A stretch of DNA of 64,000 bases from Levilactobacillus andaensis (GCF_016861695.1 NZ_BOLP01000017.1:1-64000), one strand, 5' to 3'; numbered from the stretch's first letter, positions 1 to 9,325 are shown. Notes: generated from the letters alone by a model not told the origin. Program-made: numbers and translations.

Positions 1-73
1 ATACCTGAGATCTACGTCTTGGTGTATTTATTTTGTCCTAAATTCTAAGTGGCTAACTTGATTATAGAATTCG

Positions 74-259
74 CCATTGAAAATATAGGCGATTTTTCAA
101 TAAACAGATGGTCACGGACCGCCAATAATTCAAAAATAGCCGATATTTCAATAAACAACGGGTCCAAGACCCCCACTAATCCAAAAATAGCCGAATTTTG
201 GATTAAGAGACTACTTAAGTGCTCCAATAATCAAAAATTCGGCTATTTTTCAATAAACA
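74..259. repeat. Degenerate 51-bp tandem repeat, four units
   Basis: Units begin near 74, 122, 173 and 224, so the period is 48, 51 and 51 bp. Each unit carries a CCAATAATC-like lead, an AT-rich core close to AAAAATAGCCGA, and TTTCAATAAACA; the fourth core is the reverse complement of the third. The period is a multiple of three and both strands stay open through it, giving a 17-residue repeat in translation, but no ribosome binding site supports a gene. It lies just downstream of rarA. Confidence 0.7.
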
Positions 260-303
260 GAACACATTTATGGCTATTAATCCCAAATCAGCCCAATCTC
301 GAA

Positions 304-1626
304 TTAGTCTTCCGTTTCATGTTCCTTGCGCCACTTTTTGACATAATCCAAGCGCTTCTTGAATAAGTCCTCGCGCCCCTGATCCGTCGGTTGATAATAC
401 TCGTGCCCCACGAGAGAATCCGGCAACGTCTGCATGGTCGTCAATTTATCCTTGGTGTCGTGTGCATACTGATAGTCCTTGCCATAATCCAAGTCCTTCA
501 TCAGTTTAGTTGGCGCGTTACGAATCTGTAACGGCACCGGCTCGTCACGGGTCTCTTGGACATCTTTCTTGGCAGCTAACCGGGCCTTATAAATGGCATT
601 GGACTTCGGGGCCAGTGCCAAATAGGTCACGGCCTCCGTCAAATGAACATCACACTCTGGCATTCCCAGAAACTGGCAGGCCTGAAAGACATTCACGGCG
701 ACGTTGAGCGCGTTGGTGTCGGCCAAACCAATATCTTCACTAGCAAACCGGACCAGTCGTCGCGCAATGTACAATGGGTCTTCGCCACCCTCCAGCATCC
801 GCGACAGCCAGTAGATAGCGGCGTCCGGATCACTGTTGCGCATCGACTTATGAAGCGCGGAAATAATGTTGTAGTGCTCCTCACCAGACTTGTCGTAGAG
901 CACGAACTTCTCCGTGATCAACTGTTTCAAGTCGTTCATGTCGACCGTCACTTGGTCGCCCTGCTTGTCGCCATTGAGCACTGCCATTTCGAGCGTGTTC
1001 AAGGCTGTGCGGGCATCGCCATTGGCAAATTCAGCGATGGCGCGTAATTCGTCATCCCCAATTTTGACGTTTCCTTTGAAACCCTCTGGACTAGCCAACG
1101 CGTTGGTCAATAGTTGTTCGATGTCAGTGCTCTCCAAGGCCTTTAACACGAAGACCTTACACCGGGAGAGTAACGCCGAATTGATCTCGAACGAAGGATT
1201 CTCGGTAGTCGCCCCGATCAAGACGATGCTTCCCCGCTCAACATACGGCAAGAACGCATCCTGCTGGGCCTTATTGAACCGGTGGATTTCATCAACGAAT
1301 ACGATGGTCTTCTCGCCGACTGCGACATCGCTAGCCGCCTGTTTCATAATCTTTTTGATTTGGCTGATACTGCTGTCGACCGCACTGAACCGTAGAAATT
1401 TGGCCTGTGTCTGCCGGGCAATAATTTCAGCCAACGTTGTCTTGCCCACACCAGGCGGTCCCCAGAAAATCATCGATGAGACCTGGTCATTTTCAATTAG
1501 CTCACGGAGAATCTTGCCGGAACCCAGCAGGTGCGTCTGCCCGACGAATTCCGCTAACGTCCGTGGCCGCACCCGACTGGCTAGCGGCGTATTCTGTTGG
1601 TTTGCAAATAATGATTCTTGCTCCAC
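304..1626 (-). CDS. rarA: Replication-associated recombination protein A (RarA/MgsA, AAA+ ATPase)
   Basis: RarA is a clamp-loader-like AAA+ ATPase that acts at stalled replication forks. From the chosen start, Walker A GPPGVGKT lies at residues 56-63 and Walker B VDEIH at about 111-115, followed by the tetramerisation region typical of the MgsA/WRNIP1 family. The frame is open further upstream, but that part has no family similarity. GTG at 1626 has AAAGGAC about 10 bases upstream and gives 440 residues, the usual length. A terminator-like hairpin separates it from the upstream gene, so it is probably transcribed alone. Family assignment is secure; the start is inferred. Confidence 0.93.
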   Translation of the reverse strand: MEQESLFANQQNTPLASRVRPRTLAEFVGQTHLLGSGKILRELIENDQVSSMIFWGPPGVGKTTLAEIIARQTQAKFLRFSAVDSSISQIKKIMKQAASDVAVGEKTIVFVDEIHRFNKAQQDAFLPYVERGSIVLIGATTENPSFEINSALLSRCKVFVLKALESTDIEQLLTNALASPEGFKGNVKIGDDELRAIAEFANGDARTALNTLEMAVLNGDKQGDQVTVDMNDLKQLITEKFVLYDKSGEEHYNIISALHKSMRNSDPDAAIYWLSRMLEGGEDPLYIARRLVRFASEDIGLADTNALNVAVNVFQACQFLGMPECDVHLTEAVTYLALAPKSNAIYKARLAAKKDVQETRDEPVPLQIRNAPTKLMKDLDYGKDYQYAHDTKDKLTTMQTLPDSLVGHEYYQPTDQGREDLFKKRLDYVKKWRKEHETED

Positions 1627-1670
1627 GAGAATCACCGTCCTTTTATCTTTTATGATAAACTTGCGCGATG

Positions 1671-1703
1671 AAAAAGGCCAACGCTGGCAACCACGTTGAC
1701 CTT
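1671..1703 (-). terminator. Rho-independent terminator
   Basis: On the minus strand AAGGTCAACG pairs with CGTTGGCCTT across a short loop and is followed by a T run. It closes the mazG-like / DUF2075 unit just before rarA. Confidence 0.7.
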
Positions 1704-1708
1704 CTTTT

Positions 1709-3430
1709 CTAACGACTGGCACGTTGTAACGCCGCTCGTAATTCATCATCGACAGCATAAATGTAGAGGCCATTCACCCCTCGCGTCAACAAAACGTTTA
1801 ATTCATTCGGCAAGAGTTCATCGTCAACATGTCGCATGGTGCCATCCGGCATGGTCCGATTCCGCGTCGCATTAGTGTTCTCACTGGCCGTTGGGTCAAA
1901 AATAATTTTGCCATCCCGATACTTGACCGAGGGCCCAATAATGACGCCACTGTAGTTCAAATCAAATCCTTGAATCGTATACGTTGACCCAACCTCGCCC
2001 AACGTTTGATGCTGCTCAGCCCAAGCCAAATGCTTCGCTTGTCCTCGCTGGTCAGCTGCTAATGGCAATTGCAGATTCCATGGTAACGAAAAATCGCCGA
2101 CCGTGACCATATCTCTGTGACCGTCCCTGAGTTTAAACGGCCAATCAAACGTTGCCAACACCCGCGATAAGCCATGCGATTCATCCTGTGCGCGGGCGAC
2201 AATGGCCTGATACATCGCCTGAGGATCATCAAAAATTCGCAAATCATACTGGTCGTCTTGGGGAATTTTATCCACCACGCGCCGGTCAATCAAACTATGT
2301 AGCCAAGTCGTCGTTGCTTCACTGGCATTCATTCGTAATTGCTGTTTGAATTTAATCAGATTACCCCGTTGCGCGGCTTGGTTCTCCAACTTCTGAATCT
2401 CATTAGTTGTTAAATAACCTTCCGTTTTCAGCATCTGTTTTGCGTCAAACACCGCTACAGTCAGCTTCGCTCGCGCCATGATATCTTGTAACTGATTTTG
2501 GCCGCGATAAGACTGTTTTCCTTGTGTCCACAACAAATGGGCTTCATCGACCAATACAACATCGACCGGATCATCCGGGTCATGGTGATTGATAAACGTT
2601 GTAGGCTTGCTGACATTAGCAACCTTCATTCCTAGCTTCTCAGCAATGTTCTGATACACTTTGACCTGCTCATCGTGATTGACCAACAAGTAAATATTAG
2701 CCGTTTTGAAATCGGTATAGTTTAAGTCTTCTCCCAGTTGCCATAGCTGATAGAACAAGGTACTTAACAACACCGTTTTTCCAGACCCCGCCTCGCCCTC
2801 GACCAGAATCAGTTGCTGCGTCTCGTGAGCTCGAAAAACGGCTTTGATTCGCCGCAGAATCAGCTCGCGGGCACTGTCCTGTTCACGAGTCAACTCATGA
2901 AAGGGTGAAGCCTTAAATAGTGCCGAGTCCCGAACCACCGATTCAATCGGAAATAAATCAGGGTCAAACTGGTGTAGTTTACGCCAAATGGCAGAAAAAA
3001 TTGCCCCTTTTTCATCAGCGGTATAGTATTTATTCTGTTGATTTTCACGCCGGTTATTAAGCTTCTTAACACTTTCTACACCAGACATGTACAACATCAT
3101 GCTATTCTCGATATCCAGTGTCAGTGACTTATTGAAATGCGGGTGACCAATCACCAGCAATTGTGACTCTGCACTATTCGCCAAATACTGCCAATCTTGG
3201 CGGTCATGAGCATCATCGTCTAGGTGCTGGCGGGTTCGTTGCTCAATGTCGTTGGTCTCGCCAACATAGACTTGGTAAGCCCGCGGTTTTTCCTGATCAT
3301 AAACAATATAAACAGTTGGATACTCTAAAAGGAGCTCAACGTGCTTGCCGCTGACCTTTTCCTTGATGTCGGCCAGTCCTTGATGACTAAACCCAACTTC
3401 CTCAATTACTGGTTTCGGTAATTTTGTCAT
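1709..3430 (-). CDS. GIY-YIG nuclease-DUF2075 helicase-like NTPase
   Basis: A 573-residue two-part protein. The N terminus has the GIY-YIG signature (VYIVYD at 40-45, then YVGETNDIEQRTRQH at 55-69, with a later Glu near 108). The rest is a DUF2075/Schlafen-like superfamily 1 helicase core: Walker A EGEAGSGKT at 211-219, Walker B VVLVDEAH at 291-298, and a C-terminal segment with QGFD (about 490-493) and LLTRG (about 547-551) typical of the family. ATG at 3430 follows AGGGGG at 8 bases. The MazG-like gene ends 13 bases upstream, so the two are probably one operon. The natural role is not established; nuclease plus NTPase next to a nucleotide pyrophosphohydrolase suggests nucleic-acid quality control or defence, which is inference. 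Confidence 0.85.
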   Translation of the reverse strand: MTKLPKPVIEEVGFSHQGLADIKEKVSGKHVELLLEYPTVYIVYDQEKPRAYQVYVGETNDIEQRTRQHLDDDAHDRQDWQYLANSAESQLLVIGHPHFNKSLTLDIENSMMLYMSGVESVKKLNNRRENQQNKYYTADEKGAIFSAIWRKLHQFDPDLFPIESVVRDSALFKASPFHELTREQDSARELILRRIKAVFRAHETQQLILVEGEAGSGKTVLLSTLFYQLWQLGEDLNYTDFKTANIYLLVNHDEQVKVYQNIAEKLGMKVANVSKPTTFINHHDPDDPVDVVLVDEAHLLWTQGKQSYRGQNQLQDIMARAKLTVAVFDAKQMLKTEGYLTTNEIQKLENQAAQRGNLIKFKQQLRMNASEATTTWLHSLIDRRVVDKIPQDDQYDLRIFDDPQAMYQAIVARAQDESHGLSRVLATFDWPFKLRDGHRDMVTVGDFSLPWNLQLPLAADQRGQAKHLAWAEQHQTLGEVGSTYTIQGFDLNYSGVIIGPSVKYRDGKIIFDPTASENTNATRNRTMPDGTMRHVDDELLPNELNVLLTRGVNGLYIYAVDDELRAALQRASR

Positions 3431-3442
3431 CTAGCCGACCCC

Positions 3443-3763
3443 CTAATCCTGATCAAATTTCCAATGACGCTTCAAGTTGATCTCATGCTTAGCCTGAACT
3501 AACTCGTTAGGCGTTACCCCTAACTGGTCACACATGTAGTAAAGGTATGTCAGCGCGTCCGCCATCTCAAGCTTCAGGTCCGCAGTCTGCTGATCAGAAA
3601 TAGTGGTCTGATTGTCCTGCCAAAGAAAAATCTCATTGACCTCTGCTGCTTCAACCGACAATGCCCGTGCCAAAGCTGGTAGCGTGTGGTATTTGCGCCA
3701 CCCCCGTTGATCACGAAAGTCACGCAACTCCTGTATCACTTGTGAGTAATCCAAATCAGCCAT
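3443..3763 (-). CDS. MazG-like nucleotide pyrophosphohydrolase
   Basis: 106 residues, all alpha. The family pattern is visible: a Trp-rich start (residues 15-25), EAAEVNEIFLW around 53-63, and KLEMADALTYLYYM around 83-96, with the paired acidic residues that bind Mg2+ in MazG and dCTP-pyrophosphatase-like enzymes. These hydrolyse non-canonical or excess (d)NTPs to monophosphates. ATG at 3763 has a strong AGGAGG. It is first in an operon with the GIY-YIG/DUF2075 gene. The precise nucleotide substrate cannot be read from sequence. Confidence 0.82.
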   Translation of the reverse strand: MADLDYSQVIQELRDFRDQRGWRKYHTLPALARALSVEAAEVNEIFLWQDNQTTISDQQTADLKLEMADALTYLYYMCDQLGVTPNELVQAKHEINLKRHWKFDQD

Positions 3764-3796
3764 CTGTCGACCCCTCCTGACATTCTGTTAAGCTAA

Positions 3797-3802
3797 ATTA
3801 TA
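3797..3802 (-). promoter_or_regulatory. -10 box for the mazG-like operon
   Basis: A perfect TATAAT on the minus strand, 34 bases before the ATG. No good -35 is visible at 16-18 bases. Confidence 0.5.
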
Positions 3803-4033
3803 CCATTTTGCAAGATCCAGCAGCTGGTAAAGTTTAGTAGCATTCACGCTAAACCGGCCATTTGATTGGTACACTTAACCACCTGAATCACTGCTAGGGC
3901 AACCAGATTATCCAATCATTCAGCCCAATTGTCCCTATGATTTTGATAATAATTCCCGTACTATGAGGGTAACGCGTCACGAACAAATCTAATACTTCTG
4001 AATTCAATCCAACCTGCTTTGGAGGAACCAACC

Positions 4034-5119
4034 GTGCAAAAGAAAAATCATCCCTTATTAACCAGTATCATCGCTATTTTGAGCTGCCTACTTATCTTAC
4101 AAACACCACTAGCCGCCCACGCCGCAGTCCAACCGTCGCAATTGAATAACCGTCAGGGGCTACTGCTAGATCTCGGCCGGCATCCCCTATCTGAACCCAG
4201 TCTTGAACGAATCATCGACGCCGCAGCGACCGCCAAATTAGACTATGTCGTTTTACACCTCAGCGACAACGAACATCTCAGCTTTCACTCGGCCTACCTT
4301 GGTAACAAGGCTTCGGCTACCGTTCTTTCACAACGTCATTTGAAAAAGCTGGTGATGTTTGCCAATGCCAAGGGTGTTCAAGTGGTCCCAGACGTGGACT
4401 TCCCGTCACATGCCGGTGCCATTTTAAAACAGTTAAAGCGCAAGCATCCCAAGACGTACCGCGCCGTTAAGCTCGACAAACAGACCATCGACTACACTAA
4501 AAAGAAATCCATCACGGTCGTCAAGAAAATCTATCATGAATTAGACGCCGCCTTTAAACACCAGCCGCACCGTGACCTAATCTTAGGTGCCGACGAAGTC
4601 CCCGGCGATGGCACTGCCCATAAATCGCTGACGACCTTCATCAACCAGATCAACCTCGACCAAAACAAGCACGGATTTACCACGACCATTTGGAATGACT
4701 CTCTGTACAAAAAAGAACTGCCCAAGTTAGACACCAATATTGTCATCAATTACTGGTCACAGTCTGGGAATCACTCAGAAGCACGCCAACTCAACTCACG
4801 TAAGGCTAAACGCGTGTCCGTGCCCGACCTAATCGCTGCCAACCGAAAAATCGTGAATGCCAACAGCTATGCCACTTACTACCAACTCAAATACATCGAC
4901 AACGCTAACGACGACCGCTATTTCTTGGAATATCTACACGACCAGTATCGTCCAAACCTATTTAATGAAATTGACGTGTACGGCCAGAACCAGAATCGAA
5001 CGGTGGAATCTGATGTGACAACGACCGGTACTTTAGTTAGTCTGTGGGGGCACGACTCAAAGGATGTGTCGGTGCAGACGATTGTGGACTTTGTTCGGCG
5101 GATTGAAGTACCGAAGTAG
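4034..5119 (+). CDS. Secreted GH20-like beta-N-acetylhexosaminidase
   Basis: An exported glycosidase of the GH20 type, which in this family removes terminal N-acetylhexosamine from glycans. Residues 1-31 are a signal peptide ending LAAHA. Family marks follow: LLLDLGRHPLSEPSLERIID, YVVLHLSDN, VVPDVDFPSHAG, and the Asp-Glu pair in LGADEVPG (D187-E188), where Glu is the general acid and Asp assists the substrate acetamido group. The start is GTG at 4034, preceded by GGAGG; the upstream in-frame TTG overlaps that site. At 361 residues it is a bare catalytic domain without wall-binding modules. Its natural substrate is unknown. Confidence 0.85.
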   Translation: MQKKNHPLLTSIIAILSCLLILQTPLAAHAAVQPSQLNNRQGLLLDLGRHPLSEPSLERIIDAAATAKLDYVVLHLSDNEHLSFHSAYLGNKASATVLSQRHLKKLVMFANAKGVQVVPDVDFPSHAGAILKQLKRKHPKTYRAVKLDKQTIDYTKKKSITVVKKIYHELDAAFKHQPHRDLILGADEVPGDGTAHKSLTTFINQINLDQNKHGFTTTIWNDSLYKKELPKLDTNIVINYWSQSGNHSEARQLNSRKAKRVSVPDLIAANRKIVNANSYATYYQLKYIDNANDDRYFLEYLHDQYRPNLFNEIDVYGQNQNRTVESDVTTTGTLVSLWGHDSKDVSVQTIVDFVRRIEVPK

Positions 5120-5137
5120 ACTAACCATCAATAACAC

Positions 5138-5180
5138 AAAGCGGGTACCACCCGAGACAATCCCAGTGGTACCCGCTTTT
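5138..5180. terminator. Bidirectional terminator
   Basis: AAAGCGGGTACCAC pairs with GTGGTACCCGCTTT, flanked by A and T runs. It lies between the convergent glycosidase and MFS genes. Confidence 0.85.
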
Positions 5181-5216
5181 CCGCTTATATTCTTTCTTGT
5201 CCAAGCCGAACCAAAC

Positions 5217-6773
5217 CTAATCCAATTTCTCCGCCGCAGCTCGCCGATTCCGCATAAAGATGCCGGCGCAGATCGCCCCAACGACCACAATGCCGGCCGA
5301 TGTCAGCGTGACGGCCCGGGTACCATTAGCGTACGCCTGCCACACCGTCTGTTGAACGGCATGACCGAATGGCATCTGAGACATGCGGCTGCTGAAGGCA
5401 ATGCTGTGACCGGAAAATGGTCCCGCACTGACCAACGCCTTATGAATCCCCGTGGCCGCTGCCTTTGGCATGTTGATTTGACCAAAGTGAGCCGTCAGGT
5501 ACTTTTCGTAGACGTTGTTTTGGACCAATCCCAGGCTCACGATTCCCAGTGTCACCCCGATTTGCCGGAAGACGTTGATCAGCCCGGAGGCCATCCCCAT
5601 CTCGCTCACCGGCACGCCTTCCATCCCGGTACTATTCAGGAGTGGATTGACCATCCCATTGGTAATCCCCATCAGGATCATCCCCGGCCACAATTCGGCG
5701 AAGGAAACCTTTACCGTCATCGCGTTGGCCAACATGAGAAACCCAATTCCGCCCAGGAACAGACTGCCGCTGATCATCCATTTTTTCGAATAACGATTGC
5801 CTAAATATCCTGTCAGCGGCCCTAAAATTAAGGACCAGATGCTAATCGTCAATTGACGCACCCCGGCCTGCAGCGCCGAGTAGCCCATGTAGTTTTGCAT
5901 CAAAGCCGTCAAGTAAGTGTTGTAGGAATAAATCCCGGCCCCCAGCGCCAAGGCCACAATGACCGTACCGACAAAATGGGGATTCTTGAACATTTCCAAA
6001 TTGACCATCGGTTGTTTCAGCTTGCTCTCAACCACGATGAAGAGAACAAACAACAGAATGGCCGCGCCAAACCAGCCCAGCATTTGCGGACTCGTCCAGC
6101 TCCAATTTAGATGATTTTCCTTTAAAATCAAGCCGTAGATCAGGGCAAATAAACTCCCCGCCGACAGCGTCATCCCGGCAAAATCGATCTTATGATTTCG
6201 ACTCAGGTCTGGTACTTCGTCAACATAAATCATGGTTAAAATAATAGCAATGATCCCAATTGGAATGTTAACGTAGAAAATCGACCGCCAGCCGAATTGG
6301 GCCACCAAGTAACCGCCGACCAGGGGACCGGACGCCGATGACAACCCAATAACGGAACCTAAAATACCGAGCGCCACGCCCCGTTTGCTCCCCTTGAAGC
6401 TAACGGCAACTAGTGCCATGGCTAGGGCATTCATCCCCGCACCACCTAACGCTTGCACGCCCCGCCCAATGTCTAAGATCAGCAGGTTCGGCGCCATCCC
6501 ATTAACGGCCGATGCCAAGACAAAGACAGCCAGCGACAGCACAAAAATGTGCTTCAAGCCATACATATCACCAATCTTCGACACAATCAGTAACGTAACT
6601 CCCAGTACCAGTGAGTAGGCGTTCAAAACCCACTGCACATTATTAAATGATTCATTGAAATCGCGGACCATCGTCGGCAGCGCCACGTTAACAATCGTAA
6701 CGTCCAGTAAGGCCATGAAGACCCCTAGAGAAAGGGCCGCCAGCCCAATCCAATTTCGAGATGACTTAGTCAT
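5217..6773 (-). CDS. MFS drug:H+ antiporter, DHA2 (EmrB/QacA) type
   Basis: 518 residues with about 14 predicted membrane helices, the DHA2 layout. Motif A-like GDMYGLKH follows helix 2, LDVTIVNVALP is the DHA2 motif in helix 1, and the antiporter motif C region (GSVIGLSSASGPLVGG) is present. The start ATG at 6773 lies behind GGAGG and overlaps the padR stop codon by 8 bases, so translation is likely coupled to the regulator. The family exports cationic or amphiphilic toxicants; the actual substrate is not deducible. The PadR partner makes inducible efflux likely. Confidence 0.9.
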   Translation of the reverse strand: MTKSSRNWIGLAALSLGVFMALLDVTIVNVALPTMVRDFNESFNNVQWVLNAYSLVLGVTLLIVSKIGDMYGLKHIFVLSLAVFVLASAVNGMAPNLLILDIGRGVQALGGAGMNALAMALVAVSFKGSKRGVALGILGSVIGLSSASGPLVGGYLVAQFGWRSIFYVNIPIGIIAIILTMIYVDEVPDLSRNHKIDFAGMTLSAGSLFALIYGLILKENHLNWSWTSPQMLGWFGAAILLFVLFIVVESKLKQPMVNLEMFKNPHFVGTVIVALALGAGIYSYNTYLTALMQNYMGYSALQAGVRQLTISIWSLILGPLTGYLGNRYSKKWMISGSLFLGGIGFLMLANAMTVKVSFAELWPGMILMGITNGMVNPLLNSTGMEGVPVSEMGMASGLINVFRQIGVTLGIVSLGLVQNNVYEKYLTAHFGQINMPKAAATGIHKALVSAGPFSGHSIAFSSRMSQMPFGHAVQQTVWQAYANGTRAVTLTSAGIVVVGAICAGIFMRNRRAAAEKLD

Positions 6774-7341
6774 TTTGTTGATTTCCTCCATTTACTTCAG
6801 CGGGTCCTAAATTAGCTAACTGCTGATTCGTCCATTTTACTTTCGTTTCGCCCTCCGCAATCTGGAGTTCCAGAGTGCGAATCCCCCATTCCAAGCCACT
6901 AACGCGATCTGGTGCCGCCGTTTCTAGCTTCTTTTGCAGATGGAGGTAAATCCGTTGATACACTTCAAGATCCGTGATAACGGCCGCCTTATATTCGTTG
7001 AGGATCTGCAGTTGAACGGCCAAGGGTTCATTTCCCATCCCTTTAAATTTGAACCGATAGATTGATTCGCGCTTCGCATCCATCGCGACCGGTGCCACTA
7101 ACATCTCGTGCAAGTGCGCCCGTCCCTGGGGGGTAATCTGCGCCAACCGCTTCCCCCGCGTGTCCGCCTTCGCCGGCACAAAGACAATATCGTCAGCGGC
7201 TGCCAGCTTATTTAAGATTGGGTACATCACGCCATTTGAAATTTTTCGGCGCGGGACCAATATGCTTTCAAGGACCCGTCCTAGCTTATAGCCGGACATA
7301 TCCCGTGACATCAAAGCACCTAATATTAACAATTCGTACAT
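6766..7341 (-). CDS. PadR-family transcriptional regulator
   Basis: 191 residues starting MYELLILGAL, the characteristic PadR N terminus, with the winged helix covering about residues 1-80 (SGYKLGRVLE, ISNGVMYPILNKL) and a C-terminal helical dimerisation part near 110-175. PadR proteins repress neighbouring efflux or stress genes and release on binding small ligands. ATG at 7341 follows GGAGG; the longer open frame upstream has no similarity. It is co-transcribed with the MFS exporter. Confidence 0.9.
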   Translation of the reverse strand: MYELLILGALMSRDMSGYKLGRVLESILVPRRKISNGVMYPILNKLAAADDIVFVPAKADTRGKRLAQITPQGRAHLHEMLVAPVAMDAKRESIYRFKFKGMGNEPLAVQLQILNEYKAAVITDLEVYQRIYLHLQKKLETAAPDRVSGLEWGIRTLELQIAEGETKVKWTNQQLANLGPAEVNGGNQQND

Positions 7342-7379
7342 GTTCTGCCTCCAAATAGATAGGTCGTAACGACTTATTA

Positions 7380-7407
7380 AGTATAGGTCTTTTCGACTGG
7401 TTGTCAA
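7380..7407 (-). promoter_or_regulatory. padR-MFS promoter with operator-like repeats
   Basis: TTGACA (7407-7402), a 16-base spacer and TATACT (7385-7380). The sequence GACCTAT occurs at the -10 and again just downstream beside the palindrome GTCGTTACGAC, a plausible PadR operator. Confidence 0.7.
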
Positions 7408-7510
7408 CGCTGAATTTCCGGAAGCGCTGCCAACCCCAAGAGCCGGCACATCGCGTTCTAACGGCCAACATATTCATTGTCGGGATCAAACCCAGCCGCT
7501 ACTTTTAGTC

Positions 7511-7541
7511 AAAAAAAGGACGCCCAAGTTAAATGGCGTCC
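7511..7541 (-). terminator. Rho-independent terminator of the second MFS gene
   Basis: GGACGCC and GGCGTCC form a 7-bp stem followed by seven T on the minus strand. Confidence 0.85.
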
Positions 7542-7587
7542 AATCCATATAAGTTAGCCTAATCCAACAGACAATCTACATGCTCAT

Positions 7588-8946
7588 TTATTTCAAATCT
7601 CGCACAAGCTGCCGACTACGACTTCCCTGAAGGACCAGGGCCGCCAGCAAACTAAGCCCAGCAATCAACGTAATGATCAACAACTGGTCATGATAGCTCG
7701 TTGAAAAGTCATGCACACCACTGGTAAGGGCCACGACGACCGAAATACCAACCGATTGCCCAAACTGATGGACCGTATTGACGACCCCGGAGGCAGCCCC
7801 AGCTATTTCAGGATCAGTATTCGCAACCCCCTCTGCCGTCAGCGGGCTCAGCACTAGTCCTTGGCCAACGCCAAAAATCACCATTGGCACGGCAACGGCA
7901 ACCCAGTAGCCACGATTCATACCTATAATCGCGGTCATCAAGATGCCCCCAACAACCAGCAGGTCGGCAATAACGATCAACCGGGCATTACCGATTTTGC
8001 TAGATAGCCTTGAAACCTGGAGTGCGCCAATCAGTTGAGGAATGGTTACCGGTAAAAATGCCAGACCGGTTAAAAACGGCGTAAAACCATAAATCCTTTG
8101 CAGCGCCTGTGTCGTGACAAAAAAGTAGGCAAACGCGGCACCAATAAAGAAGAATCGCGCGACATACGCACTGTTCCGTTGGCCATCGGCAAATAGCCGC
8201 AACGGCATAATCGGACTTTTAACCACGCGTTCAGCGTAAACGAACAGTCCCAAAGCAATGATGCCAACGACTAAAGCCAGCAGCTGATGGCTAGTCCCAT
8301 CGATGCTGTAAACCAAGGCGGATAACCCTAGAACTGACAATAACGTGCCCACAACATCAAGCCGATTGCCGCTTTTGCCCGCACCGTCATCAACAAACCG
8401 GATTGTTAGGATAAACATCAATAACCCAACCGGTACGTTTAAGAAGAAACCGTAACGCCACGAGAAAACACTCGTAATCACGCCGCCAAGGACCATTCCT
8501 AGACTCGCGCCGATCCCGGCCGTTGCCCCATAGGCCGCAATCGCCCGCGAACGCATCGTACCGTGGTAATTATCTAGCAGGAGCGCCAGCGTGGTGGGCG
8601 CCAGAATAGCAGAACCAACACCTTGAAGCGCCCGCATTGAGATAATCATTGCCGCACTGGTGGAAATTCCCACCATCAATGACCCTAAGGAAAATACCAA
8701 GAGACCAATCAAGAAGACCCGCTTACGGCCATACACGTCACCGATACGGCCGCCGAACAATTGAAAGCCGCCAAAGGTCAAGGTGTAGGCACTGCTAACC
8801 CAGGCCAACGTTTGCGAATTCAAGTGAAGGTCTGTGGCAATTTTGACGGTACTCGTAAAAATAATCGAGTTATCCAAAAGAATCATGACGTAGCTTAATA
8901 AAATAATCGGTAGAACAATGCCAAATTTTTCGTTTTTTTGATTCAT
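7588..8946 (-). CDS. MFS transporter, EmrB/QacA-like
   Basis: 452 residues, 12-14 hydrophobic helices. Helix 1 carries LLDNSIIFTSTVKIA, a variant of the DHA2 LDxTIVNVALP motif; GGRIGDVYGRKRVF after helix 2 is a full motif A. The antiporter motif C region (GASLGMVLGG) follows. ATG at 8946 has AGGGG upstream. It stands alone between its own terminator and the tRNA terminator. Likely a proton-driven exporter; the substrate is unknown. It is only distantly similar to the MFS gene at 5217-6773, so not a recent duplicate. Confidence 0.88.
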   Translation of the reverse strand: MNQKNEKFGIVLPIILLSYVMILLDNSIIFTSTVKIATDLHLNSQTLAWVSSAYTLTFGGFQLFGGRIGDVYGRKRVFLIGLLVFSLGSLMVGISTSAAMIISMRALQGVGSAILAPTTLALLLDNYHGTMRSRAIAAYGATAGIGASLGMVLGGVITSVFSWRYGFFLNVPVGLLMFILTIRFVDDGAGKSGNRLDVVGTLLSVLGLSALVYSIDGTSHQLLALVVGIIALGLFVYAERVVKSPIMPLRLFADGQRNSAYVARFFFIGAAFAYFFVTTQALQRIYGFTPFLTGLAFLPVTIPQLIGALQVSRLSSKIGNARLIVIADLLVVGGILMTAIIGMNRGYWVAVAVPMVIFGVGQGLVLSPLTAEGVANTDPEIAGAASGVVNTVHQFGQSVGISVVVALTSGVHDFSTSYHDQLLIITLIAGLSLLAALVLQGSRSRQLVRDLK

Positions 8947-9150
8947 GGCAAACCCCTATCCTAATCATCAGTTTGAGTCGTTTGACCACCCTATTGCGGG
9001 AAAATGCTTGGCCATTTCTCTTGTTTTCATAAGTCCAATCAAGCATAAAGGGTAGCTGACCATTTGAAAATTACCAAATTGGCAAGCCACCTTACGTTTA
9101 ACGTATACTAAGACCTAAAACGCACTGCTAACTAGGTCATCGCCGACAAC

Positions 9151-9189
9151 AAAAAAACTGACATTCCAGGAATTTTCCCAGAACATCAG
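9151..9189 (-). terminator. Terminator of the tRNA-Arg transcript
   Basis: CTGATGTTC pairs (two G-T) with GAATGTCAG and is followed by seven T on the minus strand. Confidence 0.75.
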
Positions 9190-9207
9190 CTCAACTTACT
9201 ATTCTAT

Positions 9208-9279
9208 TGCGCCCCCCGAGAGTCGAACTCGGATCATGAGGACCGAAATCTCATGTGCTATCCATTACACTAAGGGCGC
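9208..9279 (-). tRNA. tRNA-Arg (anticodon UCG)
   Basis: A complete 72-nt cloverleaf can be drawn. Acceptor GCGCCCT pairs with GGGGCGC; D stem GTGT with GCAC; anticodon stem TGAGA with CCTCA around loop TTTCGGT; T arm CCGAG-TTCGACT-CTCGG; discriminator A and no encoded CCA. The anticodon stem has an A-C opposition at its loop end. UCG reads CGA (and possibly other CGN) arginine codons. Confidence 0.93.
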
Positions 9280-9325
9280 ACAACACCTTTATTTTAGTCC
9301 TAAATTAGTCCAGTGACCAACTATT

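Noticed and set aside
74-259. CRISPR-like alternation of repeats and spacers of about 25 bp
   Set aside because: The spacer parts are similar to each other, one core is inverted and no cas gene is near. It is a tandem repeat.
914-1699. 261-codon plus-strand frame opposite rarA
   Set aside because: No ribosome site or family similarity; rarA motifs are unambiguous on the other strand.
5064-5804. 246-codon plus-strand frame at the end of the MFS gene
   Set aside because: Crosses the terminator and lies opposite an intact membrane-protein gene; composition is that of an antisense shadow.
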